From positions 186,001 through 250,000 of the forward strand of contig NZ_JACBYS010000001.1 of the NCBI RefSeq assembly GCF_013408245.1: a stretch of 64,000 nt of DNA, read 5' to 3'. The stretch is from Duganella sp. 1224. GTDB lineage: Bacteria; Pseudomonadota; Gammaproteobacteria; Burkholderiales; Burkholderiaceae_D. The notes beneath the pieces were generated by a model, which was given only the letters and a program-made list of their open reading frames with translations, made no database searches and was not told where the DNA came from. Shown one piece after another: positions 55,277-64,000 of the stretch. A program made the position numbers and the translations under genes. Numbering within the stretch: position 1 is the stretch's first letter; every line of letters starts with the position of its first letter.

Positions 55277-58129
55277 ATGAAAACAGTAGCAACCCGCAAT
55301 CCCGCATTGCGTCTTTCCGTCATGGCGGCCGCACTGGCCGCTGTCCTGCTGGCCGCCCCTTACGCCAGCGCGCAACTGAGCAGCGCCACGATTCAGGGGC
55401 AGGTCAAGCGCGGCGCCGCCGCGGCAGCCGGCACGCCGGTGTTGGCGGTCAATCAGCTGAACGGCTACGCCTACAACGCCGTCACCCGCGCCGACGGCAG
55501 CTACGTGCTGACCGGCGTGGCGCCGGGCACGTACCAGATCAAGGTGGGCGACCAGGCGTCGGAACTGGTCACGGTCAGCGTTGGCCAGACCAGCCAGGTC
55601 GACCTGCAGTTGCAGGAAGGCGTCACGCAAGTGGTCATCACCGGTTCGGCCACGCGGCGCGACGTCGCCGGCTCGGAAGTCGGCACCTCGGTGTCGCGCC
55701 AGCAGATCGAGAAGCTGCCGCAGGTGACGCGCAACTTCCTGTCGTTTGCCGACCTGGCGCCGGGCGTGCGTTTCGATGTCGACCAGAGCGGCAACGTCAA
55801 GCTGCAGAGCGGGGCGCAGAACCAGGACAACGTCAACGTCTTCATCGATGGCGTCAGCCAGAAGAACAATATTCTGCGCGGCGGCGTGTCCGGCATCGAC
55901 TCCAGCCGCGGCAACCCGTTCCCGCAGTCGGCGGTGGCGGAGTACAAGGTCATTTCGCAGAACTACAAGGCGGAGTATGACCAGGTGTCGAGCGCGGCGA
56001 TTACCGCCGTCACCAAATCGGGCGGCAATGAGCTGCATGGCGATGCCTTCTGGGACCACACCGGCACCAACCTGACCGCGCTCGATCCGTTCCAGAAGGA
56101 CGCCGAGCGCCAGGGTATCGGCCGGCCGGCATCGTCGCAGGACCAATACGGCGTGACGCTGGGTGGACCGATCAAGAAAGACGTGGCGCACTACTTCTTC
56201 GCCTACGAGGGCAAGAAGATCGACAGCCCGCGCCAGGTGATCGCGCAGCGCACCGACCTGCTGCCGAATGCCGGCATCGTGCCCTCGCTGCTGGCGCAGC
56301 AGGGCGCGACGGTGTCGTCCTTCAAGGAAGACCTGTTCCTGTTGAAGGTGGACGCGCAGCTGACCGACAACCAGCGCGTGGAAGCGACGGCCCGCATCCG
56401 CCGCGAGACCGACCTGATTCCGGAAGATATGAAGCTCAGCGTGGCGGAGAATACCCTCAACCGCAGCAATGACGAGGACCGCTTCGACTTCAAGCACGAA
56501 TGGAGCGGCAACGGCTGGCTGAACGAGGCGCGCCTGGGCTACGAAAAGTACACCTGGAATCCGCATTCGACGGCGACCAGCCCGTATATCCGCTACCAGG
56601 TCTCGCCCAGCAATACGGACAACAACGTGGTGGATGTGCTGATCGTCGGCGGCTCGCCCAACAACCAGTTTCGCCAGCAGAGCGGCCAGCTGCTGCAGGA
56701 CGACCTGACCTACACCGGGCTCAAAGGCCACACCATCAAGGCCGGCTTCAAGGTGAAGCACATCAGCTACAACCTGTCCGGCACCGCGCGGGTGGTGGAT
56801 CAGATCTATGAACGCATCGATACCGTGACCGGCCAGCCGAGCATCATCCGCACCGACCCGGCGATTCCGGCGTCCGGCGTGGATTTCGCCAACAACCAGT
56901 ACGGCATCTACCTGCAGGACGACTGGCAGTTCAACGACAAGCTGCTGCTCAACCTCGGCCTGCGCTACGACTACGAAGACAATATGCTGAACGATAACTA
57001 CGTCACGCCGGCCGACCGCGTGGCGATCTTCAGCCAGCAGGACACGCGCGATGGCGCGGTGGCCGGCCAGACCTACGCGCAGTCGCTGGCCAAGGGCGGT
57101 GTCAACATCAACGATTACATCAGCACCGGCAACAGCCGCAAGCCGTTCAAGAACGCCTGGGCGCCGCGTCTCGGCCTGTCCTACGACCTGTTCGGCGACC
57201 GCGCCTCGGTGCTGTTCGCCGGCTGGGGCCGCGCCTACGATCGCACCATCGCCAATCACGCGCTGGACGAGGCGCAGAAGAACGCGCAGCCGGGCGGCGA
57301 GGTCTGGCTGATCAAGAACGACCACAAGATGGCGTACACCGACCAATACAGCTTCGGCCTGCGCCAGGCCCTGGGCATGTGGAACGGCGAAATGGGCTAC
57401 ACCAATTCGCGCAGCCACAATCAGTTCAACTGGTTCGGCGGCAACCGCGATCCAAAAGGCGGCTGGGGCAATCAGAGCCCGATCGATCCGTTGTGGGGAT
57501 CGGTGCCGGGCTACAGCACCCTGGTGCTGGGCGACTTCGTCAGCCAGGCCAAGACCGATTCGCTGTATCTGAAGGCGGACAAGCCGTACACCAAGGCCTC
57601 TACCTGGAGCCTGGGCGCCACCTACACCTACAGCCGTGGCGAGACGACCAACAAGGAGTGGACCAACAACATCTTCAACTGGACCTATGGCCGCTATCCG
57701 TATGCGTGGAATCCATCGACCGACGTCGAACGTCACCGGCTGGTGGTGGCCGGCGTCTCGGACGGCTGGCTGCCGTGGGGGCTGATGTTGTCCGGGAAGG
57801 TGATCGTGGGCTCCGGCCTGCCATACCGCATCACCGACTGCTCGCGCGGCTTTGACCAGTGCGTCTCGGCCAAGGGCAACGGCGACTCGTTCCACCAGGT
57901 GGATGTCGGCTTGTCGAAGGAGGTCGCGTTCCGCTTTGGCCGCGTGTCGTTGCGCGCCGACGTGCTGAATCTCTTCAACAGCATCAACTACGGCGGCTAT
58001 GACGGCTGGGGCGGTGGACCGGGCAATCCGCAGAACCGCCTGGGCGGCGACAACAAAAACCTCGGCGTGCCGAACTCCGTGGGCGGCCCGATGCGCACCG
58101 TGAAGTTCAGCGCCCGTTATGCTTTCTGA
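55277..58129 (+). CDS. TonB-dependent receptor, Oar-like with carboxypeptidase-type domain
   Basis: A 950-residue outer-membrane receptor. A signal peptide (cleavage after YASA) is followed by a carboxypeptidase-regulatory-like beta domain (residues about 36-110, IQGQVKRGAAAAAGTPVLAV), a plug domain with SVSRQQIEKLPQVTRNF and the TonB barrel ending in an aromatic residue (KFSARYAF). Such receptors import large glycans or oligosaccharides over the outer membrane. AGGAGA precedes the ATG by 5 bases. It follows the LacI gene by 60 bases and directly precedes a glycoside hydrolase. Confidence 0.93.
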   Translation: MKTVATRNPALRLSVMAAALAAVLLAAPYASAQLSSATIQGQVKRGAAAAAGTPVLAVNQLNGYAYNAVTRADGSYVLTGVAPGTYQIKVGDQASELVTVSVGQTSQVDLQLQEGVTQVVITGSATRRDVAGSEVGTSVSRQQIEKLPQVTRNFLSFADLAPGVRFDVDQSGNVKLQSGAQNQDNVNVFIDGVSQKNNILRGGVSGIDSSRGNPFPQSAVAEYKVISQNYKAEYDQVSSAAITAVTKSGGNELHGDAFWDHTGTNLTALDPFQKDAERQGIGRPASSQDQYGVTLGGPIKKDVAHYFFAYEGKKIDSPRQVIAQRTDLLPNAGIVPSLLAQQGATVSSFKEDLFLLKVDAQLTDNQRVEATARIRRETDLIPEDMKLSVAENTLNRSNDEDRFDFKHEWSGNGWLNEARLGYEKYTWNPHSTATSPYIRYQVSPSNTDNNVVDVLIVGGSPNNQFRQQSGQLLQDDLTYTGLKGHTIKAGFKVKHISYNLSGTARVVDQIYERIDTVTGQPSIIRTDPAIPASGVDFANNQYGIYLQDDWQFNDKLLLNLGLRYDYEDNMLNDNYVTPADRVAIFSQQDTRDGAVAGQTYAQSLAKGGVNINDYISTGNSRKPFKNAWAPRLGLSYDLFGDRASVLFAGWGRAYDRTIANHALDEAQKNAQPGGEVWLIKNDHKMAYTDQYSFGLRQALGMWNGEMGYTNSRSHNQFNWFGGNRDPKGGWGNQSPIDPLWGSVPGYSTLVLGDFVSQAKTDSLYLKADKPYTKASTWSLGATYTYSRGETTNKEWTNNIFNWTYGRYPYAWNPSTDVERHRLVVAGVSDGWLPWGLMLSGKVIVGSGLPYRITDCSRGFDQCVSAKGNGDSFHQVDVGLSKEVAFRFGRVSLRADVLNLFNSINYGGYDGWGGGPGNPQNRLGGDNKNLGVPNSVGGPMRTVKFSARYAF

Positions 58130-58136
58130 GGTCCGC

Positions 58137-59546
58137 ATGCGCCATCGTATTGTTTTGAATTGGGTGCTGGCTTGCTGCGCGCTGTCCGGCGTGGCGCCCG
58201 CGCTGGCCCGCGAAACCTCGCTGCCGCCGGTGTTCGACGACATCGAGCAACGCACGTTCCGCTTCTTCTGGGAGACCACCAATCCCGCCAACGGCCTGGT
58301 GCCGGACCGTTATCCGACACCGTCGTTTTCCAGCGTGGCGGCGGTTGGCTTCGGGCTGACCGCCTATCCGATCGGCGTGGAGCGCGGCTACATCACGCGC
58401 CAGCAGGCGCGCGACCGCGTGCTCGCCACCTTGCGCTTCTTCCGCAACGCGCCACAGGGACCGGGCAAGGGCACGGTCGCCAGCGGCCACAAGGGTTTCT
58501 TCTACCACTTCCTGGACATGAAGACCGGCTTGCGCTACAACGACAAGGTTGAACTGTCGACCGTGGACACCGCGCTGTTCCTGGCTGGCGCGCTGTTTTG
58601 CGAATCCTACTTCGACGGTAACGACGCCGGCGAGCAGGAAATCCGCAAGCTGGCGAAAGAAATCTATGAACGGGTCGACTGGACCTGGGCGCAGGCGCGC
58701 AAGCCATCCATCGCCTTGGGCTGGGAGCCGGAGAGCGGTTTCCACGGCTACGACTGGAAAGGCTACAACGAGGCGATGCTGATCTACGTGCTGGCGCTCG
58801 GCTCACCCACGCATCCGGTGCAGCCGGATGCCTGGCAGGCATGGACCAGCACCTATGGCAACAGCCTGGAAGGCAAGGGCGCCCAGGAACATCTGGGCTT
58901 CCCATCGCTGTTCGTGCACCAGTACAGCCATGTGTGGATCGACTTTCGCGGCATCCGCGACGAATACATGCGCGCGCGCGGCTACGACTACTTCGAGAAC
59001 AGCCGCCGCGCCACCTATGCGCAGCAGGCGTACGCGATCGCCAATCCGCTGCGCTGCGAAGGCTACGGTCAGAATGTCTGGGGCATCACCGCCAGCGACG
59101 GTCCGGTGGACCAGGTGCTGGAGTACAAGGGCACGCAACTGCCGTTTCGCACTTACTCGGCGCGCGGCGTCGGCGGCCTGAAAGCCTACGACGACTGCAC
59201 GCTGGCGCCGACCGCCGCCGCTGCCTCGCTGCCGTTCGCGCCGGAGATCGTGGTGCCGGCGGTGCTGGAGATGAAGCAGCGCTACGGTGATTTCATCTAC
59301 GGCGAATACGGCTTCTACGACGCCTTTAACCCCAGCTTCAAGTACAACGTGCCGGTGTCACAAGGGCAGGTAGTGGCGGGCAAAGGCTGGGTGGACAAGG
59401 ACTATCTCGGCATCGACCAGGGGCCGATCATCGCCATGACCGAGAACTACCGCAACGAGCTGGTATGGCGCGTGATGCGCCGCCATCCCGCCATCCGCCT
59501 TGGACTGCAACGCGCCGGCTTCACCGGCGGCTGGCTGGAGAAATGA
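58137..59546 (+). CDS. Secreted glycoamylase-family (PF10091/GH144-like) enzyme
   Basis: A 469-residue protein with a signal peptide (MRHRIVLNWVLACCALSGVAPALA). The rest fits an (alpha/alpha)6 barrel of the putative glycoamylase family, starting FDDIEQRTFRFFWETTNPANGLVPDRYPTP and including GHKGFFYHFLDMKTGLR, GWEPESGFHGYDWKGYNE and LGIDQGPIIAMTENYR, all hallmarks of that family. Known members of the group include GH144 endo-beta-1,2-glucanases. The start at 58137 has GAGG 5 bases away; an earlier in-frame ATG overlaps the receptor gene. Its specificity is inferred from family only. Confidence 0.85.
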   Translation: MRHRIVLNWVLACCALSGVAPALARETSLPPVFDDIEQRTFRFFWETTNPANGLVPDRYPTPSFSSVAAVGFGLTAYPIGVERGYITRQQARDRVLATLRFFRNAPQGPGKGTVASGHKGFFYHFLDMKTGLRYNDKVELSTVDTALFLAGALFCESYFDGNDAGEQEIRKLAKEIYERVDWTWAQARKPSIALGWEPESGFHGYDWKGYNEAMLIYVLALGSPTHPVQPDAWQAWTSTYGNSLEGKGAQEHLGFPSLFVHQYSHVWIDFRGIRDEYMRARGYDYFENSRRATYAQQAYAIANPLRCEGYGQNVWGITASDGPVDQVLEYKGTQLPFRTYSARGVGGLKAYDDCTLAPTAAAASLPFAPEIVVPAVLEMKQRYGDFIYGEYGFYDAFNPSFKYNVPVSQGQVVAGKGWVDKDYLGIDQGPIIAMTENYRNELVWRVMRRHPAIRLGLQRAGFTGGWLEK

Positions 59547-60808
59547 TGCGGCGTATGTCCATTGCGCTGCTGCTGTCGCTGCTGGCGTTGCTGTCATCCT
59601 GCACGCAGCGGCAGCAGCAGGGCGTGGTGCTGAAGTTCTGGGCCATGGGGCGCGAGGGCGAAGTGGTCACCGCGCTGATACCGGAATTTGAACGCGCGCA
59701 CCCCGGTGTCCGCGTCGAAGTGCAGCAACTGCCCTGGACCGCCGCGCACGAAAAGCTGCTGACCGCCTTTGCTGGCGAAGTGATGCCGGATATTTTCCAG
59801 CTCGGGAATACGTGGATACCGGAGTTTGAAGTGCTGAACGCCCTGGCGCCGTTGGACAGCTATGTGGCCGCATCAGCGGTGGTGAAGCAGGACGACTATT
59901 TCCCCGGCATCTGGGACACCAACGTGGTCGATGGCAAGCTGTGGGGGCTGCCCTGGTATGTCGACACGCGCGTGTTGTTCTACCGCCAGGATTTGCTGAC
60001 GCGCGCCGGCTTCGCCACGCCGCCGCAAACCTGGGCGGACTGGATCAAGGCGATGCGCGCCATCAAGCGCCTGGTCGGCCCGGACAACTACGCCATCCTG
60101 CTGCCCAGCGACGAATTCGAGCCGCTGCTCGCCTTGGCCTTGCAGCAGAACGAAGCGCTGCTGCGCGACGGCGACCGCTACGGCAATTTCCGCAGCGCCG
60201 GCTTCCAGCGCGCGTTGCAGCTATACGCGGACATGTACGCGCAGAAGCTGGCGCCGCTCAACCGCATCACCAATGTGTACCACGAATTCGGCATGGGCTA
60301 TGTGTCGTTCTACATCTCGGGGCCGTGGAATATGGGCGAATTCAAACGCCGCCTGCCGGCGGAGCAGCAGGACGAGTGGATGACCGCCATCTTGCCCGGA
60401 CCGGCCGGTCCCGCCGCCTCGGTGGCCGGCGGTTCCAGCCTGGTGTTGGCCGCCTCCTCGCGCCACAAGAAGGAAGCCTGGCAATTGATCGAATATCTAT
60501 CGCGCACCGACACCATGGCGCGCTTCCATGAACTGACCGGCGATCTGCCGCCGCGCCGCAGCAACTGGGCCATGCCGCGACTGGCGAACGATGTGTACGC
60601 GCGCGCCTTCGCGCAGCAGTTCGAGCGGGTACGGCCCACGCCCAAGGTGCCGGAGTGGGAGCAGATCGCCACCGAGATGCGTCTGGTGGCGGAACGCGTG
60701 ACGCACGGCGAACTGACGGTGGCGCAGGCCGCCGCGCTGCTGGACGCCAAGGCCGACCACATACTGGAAAAGCGCCGCTGGATGCTGGCGCGGAAGGAGA
60801 GGCGATGA
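59546..60808 (+). CDS. ABC sugar-binding lipoprotein
   Basis: A 420-residue extracellular solute-binding protein of family 1 (lipobox LLALLSSC). It has a typical type II-like fold with GEVMPDIFQLGNTWIPEF and WGLPWYVDTRVLFYR, seen in maltose/oligosaccharide-type binding proteins. The start overlaps the glycosidase stop; ATG 59546 is chosen over 59543 because GGAG then lies 5 bases away. It delivers the sugar to the two permeases that follow. Confidence 0.92.
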   Translation: MRRMSIALLLSLLALLSSCTQRQQQGVVLKFWAMGREGEVVTALIPEFERAHPGVRVEVQQLPWTAAHEKLLTAFAGEVMPDIFQLGNTWIPEFEVLNALAPLDSYVAASAVVKQDDYFPGIWDTNVVDGKLWGLPWYVDTRVLFYRQDLLTRAGFATPPQTWADWIKAMRAIKRLVGPDNYAILLPSDEFEPLLALALQQNEALLRDGDRYGNFRSAGFQRALQLYADMYAQKLAPLNRITNVYHEFGMGYVSFYISGPWNMGEFKRRLPAEQQDEWMTAILPGPAGPAASVAGGSSLVLAASSRHKKEAWQLIEYLSRTDTMARFHELTGDLPPRRSNWAMPRLANDVYARAFAQQFERVRPTPKVPEWEQIATEMRLVAERVTHGELTVAQAAALLDAKADHILEKRRWMLARKERR

Positions 60809-61680
60809 ATTCGCAACGTGCCGCCTGGTGCTTCGTGGCGCCTGCGCTGCTGGTCATCGGCGTGTTTTTCTTCCTGCCGGTGCTGGCCGCGCTGATCATG
60901 AGCCTGACCGATTTCGACATCTACGCGCTGGCCGATCTGCGCAACCTGCGCTTCGTCGGCCTGCGCAACTACGTCGAGCTGCTGCAAACGCCGCTGTTCT
61001 GGCAGGCGCTGGGCAATACGCTGTACTTCGTGGTGGTGGGCGTGCCGCTGTCGATTGCCGCCTCGCTGGGCGCCGCGCTGCTGCTGCATTCGCGCCTGAC
61101 CTGGTTCAAGGGCCTGTTCCGCACTGCCTTCTTCGCGCCGGTGGTGACGTCGCTGGTGGCCGTGGCGGTGATCTGGCGCTACCTGCTGCACACCCGCTAC
61201 GGCATGATCAACTACGGCTTGCAGGGACTGGGCCTGCCGGCGGTGGACTGGCTGAACGACCCGCAATGGGCCATGCCGGCGATTATCCTGTTCGCCGTGT
61301 GGAAGAATTTCGGCTACAACATGATCATCTTCCTGGCCGGTCTGCAAAGCATTCCGGAGGACCTGTACGAGGCGGCCGGGCTGGATGGCGCCGGCACCTG
61401 GCAGCAGTTCCGCTACGTGACCTGGCCGATGCTCGGGCCCACGCTGCTCATGGTGAGCATCCTCAGCATGACCGGCTACTTCCAGCTGTTCGCCGAACCG
61501 TATGTGATGACGCAGGGCGGCCCGGTGCAAAGCACGGTCAGTGTGCTGTACTTCATGTATGAACAGGGCTTCAAGTGGTGGAACCTCGGCGCCGCGTCGG
61601 CGGTGGCATTCGTGCTGTTTGCGATCATGTTCTGCGTCACGCTGCTGCAACTGCGCTTTGCCAAGGGAGGCGAGGTATGA
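60805..61680 (+). CDS. ABC sugar transporter permease, MalF/UgpA type
   Basis: A 291-residue inner-membrane permease with six transmembrane segments and the EAA loop near residue 190 (EDLYEAAGLDGAGTWQQFRYVTWPMLGP), which couples to the ATPase. It overlaps the binding-protein gene by 4 bases (ATGA) and the next permease by 4. Confidence 0.94.
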   Translation: MNSQRAAWCFVAPALLVIGVFFFLPVLAALIMSLTDFDIYALADLRNLRFVGLRNYVELLQTPLFWQALGNTLYFVVVGVPLSIAASLGAALLLHSRLTWFKGLFRTAFFAPVVTSLVAVAVIWRYLLHTRYGMINYGLQGLGLPAVDWLNDPQWAMPAIILFAVWKNFGYNMIIFLAGLQSIPEDLYEAAGLDGAGTWQQFRYVTWPMLGPTLLMVSILSMTGYFQLFAEPYVMTQGGPVQSTVSVLYFMYEQGFKWWNLGAASAVAFVLFAIMFCVTLLQLRFAKGGEV

Positions 61681-62492
61681 AGCCGCGCGCCTTGCTGCTC
61701 AATGGACTGATGCTTGGCGCCGGCGTGCTGACGCTGTTCCCGCTGTTGTGGATGTTGTCCGCGTCGCTGATGGCGCCGGGCGAGTCCAGTGGTTTTCCAC
61801 TGCGGTTTGTGCCGCAGTCGGCCACGCTGCACAACTACCGCGAGCTGTTCAGCCACGCCGGCATCGGCCAGTATCTGCTCAACAGCGTGCTGCTGTCGTG
61901 CGCGGCGACGGCGTTGTCGCTGCTGTTCAACGTCAGCGCCGGCTACGCGTTTGCCAAGCTGCGCTTCCAGGGACGCGACCGGATTTTCAAGGCGATGCTG
62001 GGCGCGCTGGTGATTCCCAGCCAGGTGGCGATGCTGCCGCTGTTCCTGCTGCTGAAGTATCTCGGTCTGGTAAACACCTATGGCGCGGTGCTGGTGCCGG
62101 CGATGGCCGGCATCTTCGGCATCTTCCTGGTGCGCCAGTACGCGTTGACGATACCGGATGCGTTGCTGGAAGCGGCGCGCATGGACGGCGCCAGCGAATT
62201 CCAGATCTTCCGCATCATCGTGCTGCCTTTGCTGACGCCGATCCTGGTCACGCTGGGGATCTTCACCTTCCTCGGCACGTGGAATGACTTTATGTGGCCG
62301 CTGATCGTGCTGACGGATAAGGATCTGTACACGCTGCCGGTGGCGCTGGCGTCGCTGTCGCGCGAGCACGTGCAGGACAATGAACTGATGATGGCCGGCT
62401 CGGTGTTGACCGTGTTGCCGGTGCTGTTGCTGTTCCTTGGCCTGCAGCGCTATTACATACAGGGCTTGCTGGTGGGGAGCGTCAAGGGATGA
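61677..62492 (+). CDS. ABC sugar transporter permease, MalG/UgpE type
   Basis: A 271-residue permease with six transmembrane segments and the EAA motif (DALLEAARMDGASEFQIFRIIVLPLLTPIL), the second half of the transporter pore. ATGA overlaps link it to both neighbours. The ATP-binding subunit is not in the window; it may be downstream or shared from another locus (MsmK/UgpC type). Confidence 0.94.
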   Translation: MKPRALLLNGLMLGAGVLTLFPLLWMLSASLMAPGESSGFPLRFVPQSATLHNYRELFSHAGIGQYLLNSVLLSCAATALSLLFNVSAGYAFAKLRFQGRDRIFKAMLGALVIPSQVAMLPLFLLLKYLGLVNTYGAVLVPAMAGIFGIFLVRQYALTIPDALLEAARMDGASEFQIFRIIVLPLLTPILVTLGIFTFLGTWNDFMWPLIVLTDKDLYTLPVALASLSREHVQDNELMMAGSVLTVLPVLLLFLGLQRYYIQGLLVGSVKG

Positions 62493-64000
62493 AGATGCCG
62501 CGCGCATGTCTGCTCCTGGTGCTGGCGCTGGTCGCCACGTGTACCGCTGCCAGTGCCGCGGCACCGTCCCGCATGCTGGACGACTTTTCCGACATCAGCG
62601 CCTGGCAGGCGCAGGCTTCGGACGGTGTGCAGTCACGCGCCAGCGCGGCAGATGGCGGCCTGCGGCTGGACTTCGATTTCGCCGGCAAGGGAGGCTATGC
62701 CTTCGTCCGCCGCACCCTGCCGCTGGACCTGCCGGACAACTACGAGATTTCGTTCTACATCCGCGCCGACGCGCCGGTCAACCATTTCGAATTCAAGCTC
62801 ACCGACGGCAGCGGCGATAATGTCTGGTGGTTCCGGCAGCAGAATTACGTGTTCCCGACTGCGTGGCAACTGGTGCGCATCAAGAAGCGCCAGATCGCCT
62901 TTGCGTGGGGACCAGCCAAGGATCACCGCCTGACCCGCGCGGAGCGGCTGGAATTCGTGGTCAGCGCTGGCAATGGCGGCGGCAAAGGCACTGTATATCT
63001 GCGCCAGTTGCAAATCCGCGAACTGCCGCCCACACCGGCCACCTGGCCGCAGCCCCGAGCGCGCGCATCGTCCGCCATTCCGCAGGGCGGAGCCGCCCTG
63101 GCGCTGGACGGCAATCCCGCCAGCGCGTGGATCAGCCGTGGCGGCGAGCAGCAAATCGTCATCGACCTTGGCGTGCCGCGCGAATTCGGCGGCCTGCTGC
63201 TGCACTGGCTGGACCGCCGTTACGCCAGCCGTTACGACGTCGCATTTTCCGATGACGGCCGCCAGTGGCGCACGGTGCGCCGCGTTGACACCGGCAATGG
63301 CGGCGACGATCCCTTGCGCCTGCCGGAGTCGGAAACGCGCTATATCCGCCTGTCGCTGCATGCCGGCCCCGCCGCCGGTTATGCGCTGGCCGAGGTGGCG
63401 CTGAAAGACCTGGCCTATGGCGCCACACCCAACCAGTTCCTGTCGGCGCTGGCCGCAACGGCGCCGCGCGGTACCTATCCGCGCGGCTTCAGCGGCCAGC
63501 AGCCTTACTGGACGCTGGTGGGCGTCGATGGCGGCGGCGATCATAGCGCGCTGATTTCCGAAGACGGCGCTGTGGAAGCGAAGCAGGGCGGCTTTTCGCT
63601 CGAGCCGTTCGTGCGCGATGGCGAACGCCTGGTCAGCTGGGCCGACGTGCAGGTCAGCCAAAGCCTGGAAGACGGCTACCTGCCGGTCCCGACGGTGACA
63701 TGGCGGCATCCGTCATGGACGCTGAGCGTCACCGCCGCAGCAGACGGCACACCGGCCGCATCGCAGCTGCTGGCGCGTTACACGCTGACCAATCTGGAGG
63801 CGCAAGAGAAAAAGCTGACGCTGGTGCTGGCCGCGCGTCCGTTCCAGGTCAACGCGCCGCGCCAGTTCCTCAACACGCCCGGCGGCTACAGTGCCATCAA
63901 CGACATCGCGTGGGACGGCAAGGCGCTCAGCGTCAATGGCGGCGGCACAATCTATCCGGCCGTGGTGCCATCCAGCGTGGCCCTGTCTTCCTTCGATGCC
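62489..64000 (+). CDS. Large secreted discoidin-domain protein, N-terminal part
   Basis: The frame opens at 62489 (overlapping the permease stop by 4 bases) and remains open to the window end, giving 504 residues without a stop. A signal peptide (MKMPRACLLLVLALVATCTAASA) is followed by a jelly-roll domain (residues about 30-180, with LDDFSDISAWQAQASDG and NYEISFYIRAD), an F5/8-type C (discoidin) carbohydrate-binding domain at about 195-310 (LDGNPASAWISRGGEQQIVIDLG and TRYIRLSLHAG) and a beta-sandwich (YWTLVGVDGGGDHSALISEDG to the end) like those preceding (alpha/alpha)6 catalytic barrels. The remainder lies outside the window, so function cannot be set. Its place suggests glycan processing. 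Confidence 0.85.
   Translation, partial: MKMPRACLLLVLALVATCTAASAAAPSRMLDDFSDISAWQAQASDGVQSRASAADGGLRLDFDFAGKGGYAFVRRTLPLDLPDNYEISFYIRADAPVNHFEFKLTDGSGDNVWWFRQQNYVFPTAWQLVRIKKRQIAFAWGPAKDHRLTRAERLEFVVSAGNGGGKGTVYLRQLQIRELPPTPATWPQPRARASSAIPQGGAALALDGNPASAWISRGGEQQIVIDLGVPREFGGLLLHWLDRRYASRYDVAFSDDGRQWRTVRRVDTGNGGDDPLRLPESETRYIRLSLHAGPAAGYALAEVALKDLAYGATPNQFLSALAATAPRGTYPRGFSGQQPYWTLVGVDGGGDHSALISEDGAVEAKQGGFSLEPFVRDGERLVSWADVQVSQSLEDGYLPVPTVTWRHPSWTLSVTAAADGTPAASQLLARYTLTNLEAQEKKLTLVLAARPFQVNAPRQFLNTPGGYSAINDIAWDGKALSVNGGGTIYPAVVPSSVALSSFDA

Noticed and set aside
55238..58291. 1017-codon open frame antisense to the TonB receptor
   Set aside because: Shadow of the receptor gene; composition typical of antisense of GC-rich genes and no recognisable domain.

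Overview
The window is about 64 kb of high-GC DNA from a betaproteobacterium, most likely of the Oxalobacteraceae (Massilia/Duganella/Janthinobacterium type). The reasons are the Burkholderiales-style gene orders (sdhAB-sdhE-gltA-odhAB-lpd; surE-pcm-nlpD-rpoS; ndk-rlmN-pilW-rodZ-ispG-hisS-yfgM-bamB-der-hfq-hflXKC-hisZ-purA), strong GC bias at third codon positions, and several copies of two short intergenic hairpin repeats. The placement is inference from gene order and protein content; no database search was run. I see no tRNA, rRNA, insertion sequence, prophage or CRISPR array.

Region 1 (1-13,800) is the TCA-cycle core: the end of sdhA, sdhB, sdhE, gltA, then sucA/odhA, sucB/odhB and lpd, then zapE. 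It is interrupted by a block of minus-strand accessory genes (PilZ protein, small unknown protein, membrane protein, BlaI-type repressor, leucine-rich-repeat protein kinase). A small SHOCT-PspC membrane protein is embedded between odhB and lpd. The sucA leader can fold into hairpins and lies where the Burkholderiales sucA RNA motif is expected.

Region 2 (13,800-25,300) holds a periplasmic coiled-coil protein, a PP2C phosphatase, a DUF465 protein, a YoaA/DinG-type Fe-S helicase and a quinone oxidoreductase. These are followed by the most unusual item: a two-gene unit of a stand-alone TIR-domain protein and a KGGTGR-type P-loop ATPase fused to kinesin-light-chain-like TPRs, inserted directly upstream of surE-pcm-nlpD-rpoS. 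This pair looks like an NTP-regulated conflict or signalling module and is the best candidate for an undescribed system. surE itself is preceded by a 12-codon leader ORF with a strong ribosome-binding site whose stop abuts the surE start.

Region 3 (25,300-53,400) is mostly housekeeping: rlmD, an alpha-2-macroglobulin/PBP1C periplasmic pair with a small overlapping third gene, an endonuclease/phosphatase-family protein, yccA, ndk, rlmN, type IV pilus and shape genes, isoprenoid synthesis, hisS, the BamB/Der/Hfq/HflXKC run, hisZ, purA and a phosphoribosyltransferase.

Region 4 (53,400-64,000) is a carbohydrate-uptake locus behind marC: a LacI-family regulator with two identical 18-bp palindromic operators, an Oar-like TonB-dependent receptor, a secreted glycoamylase-family (PF10091, GH144-like) enzyme, an ABC binding lipoprotein, two permeases and the start of a large secreted discoidin-domain protein that runs off the window. 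Start codons mostly overlap the previous stop, so it reads as one operon. The enzyme family suggests beta-1,2-glucan or a similar glucan as substrate, but this is inference. No ABC ATPase gene is seen in the window.
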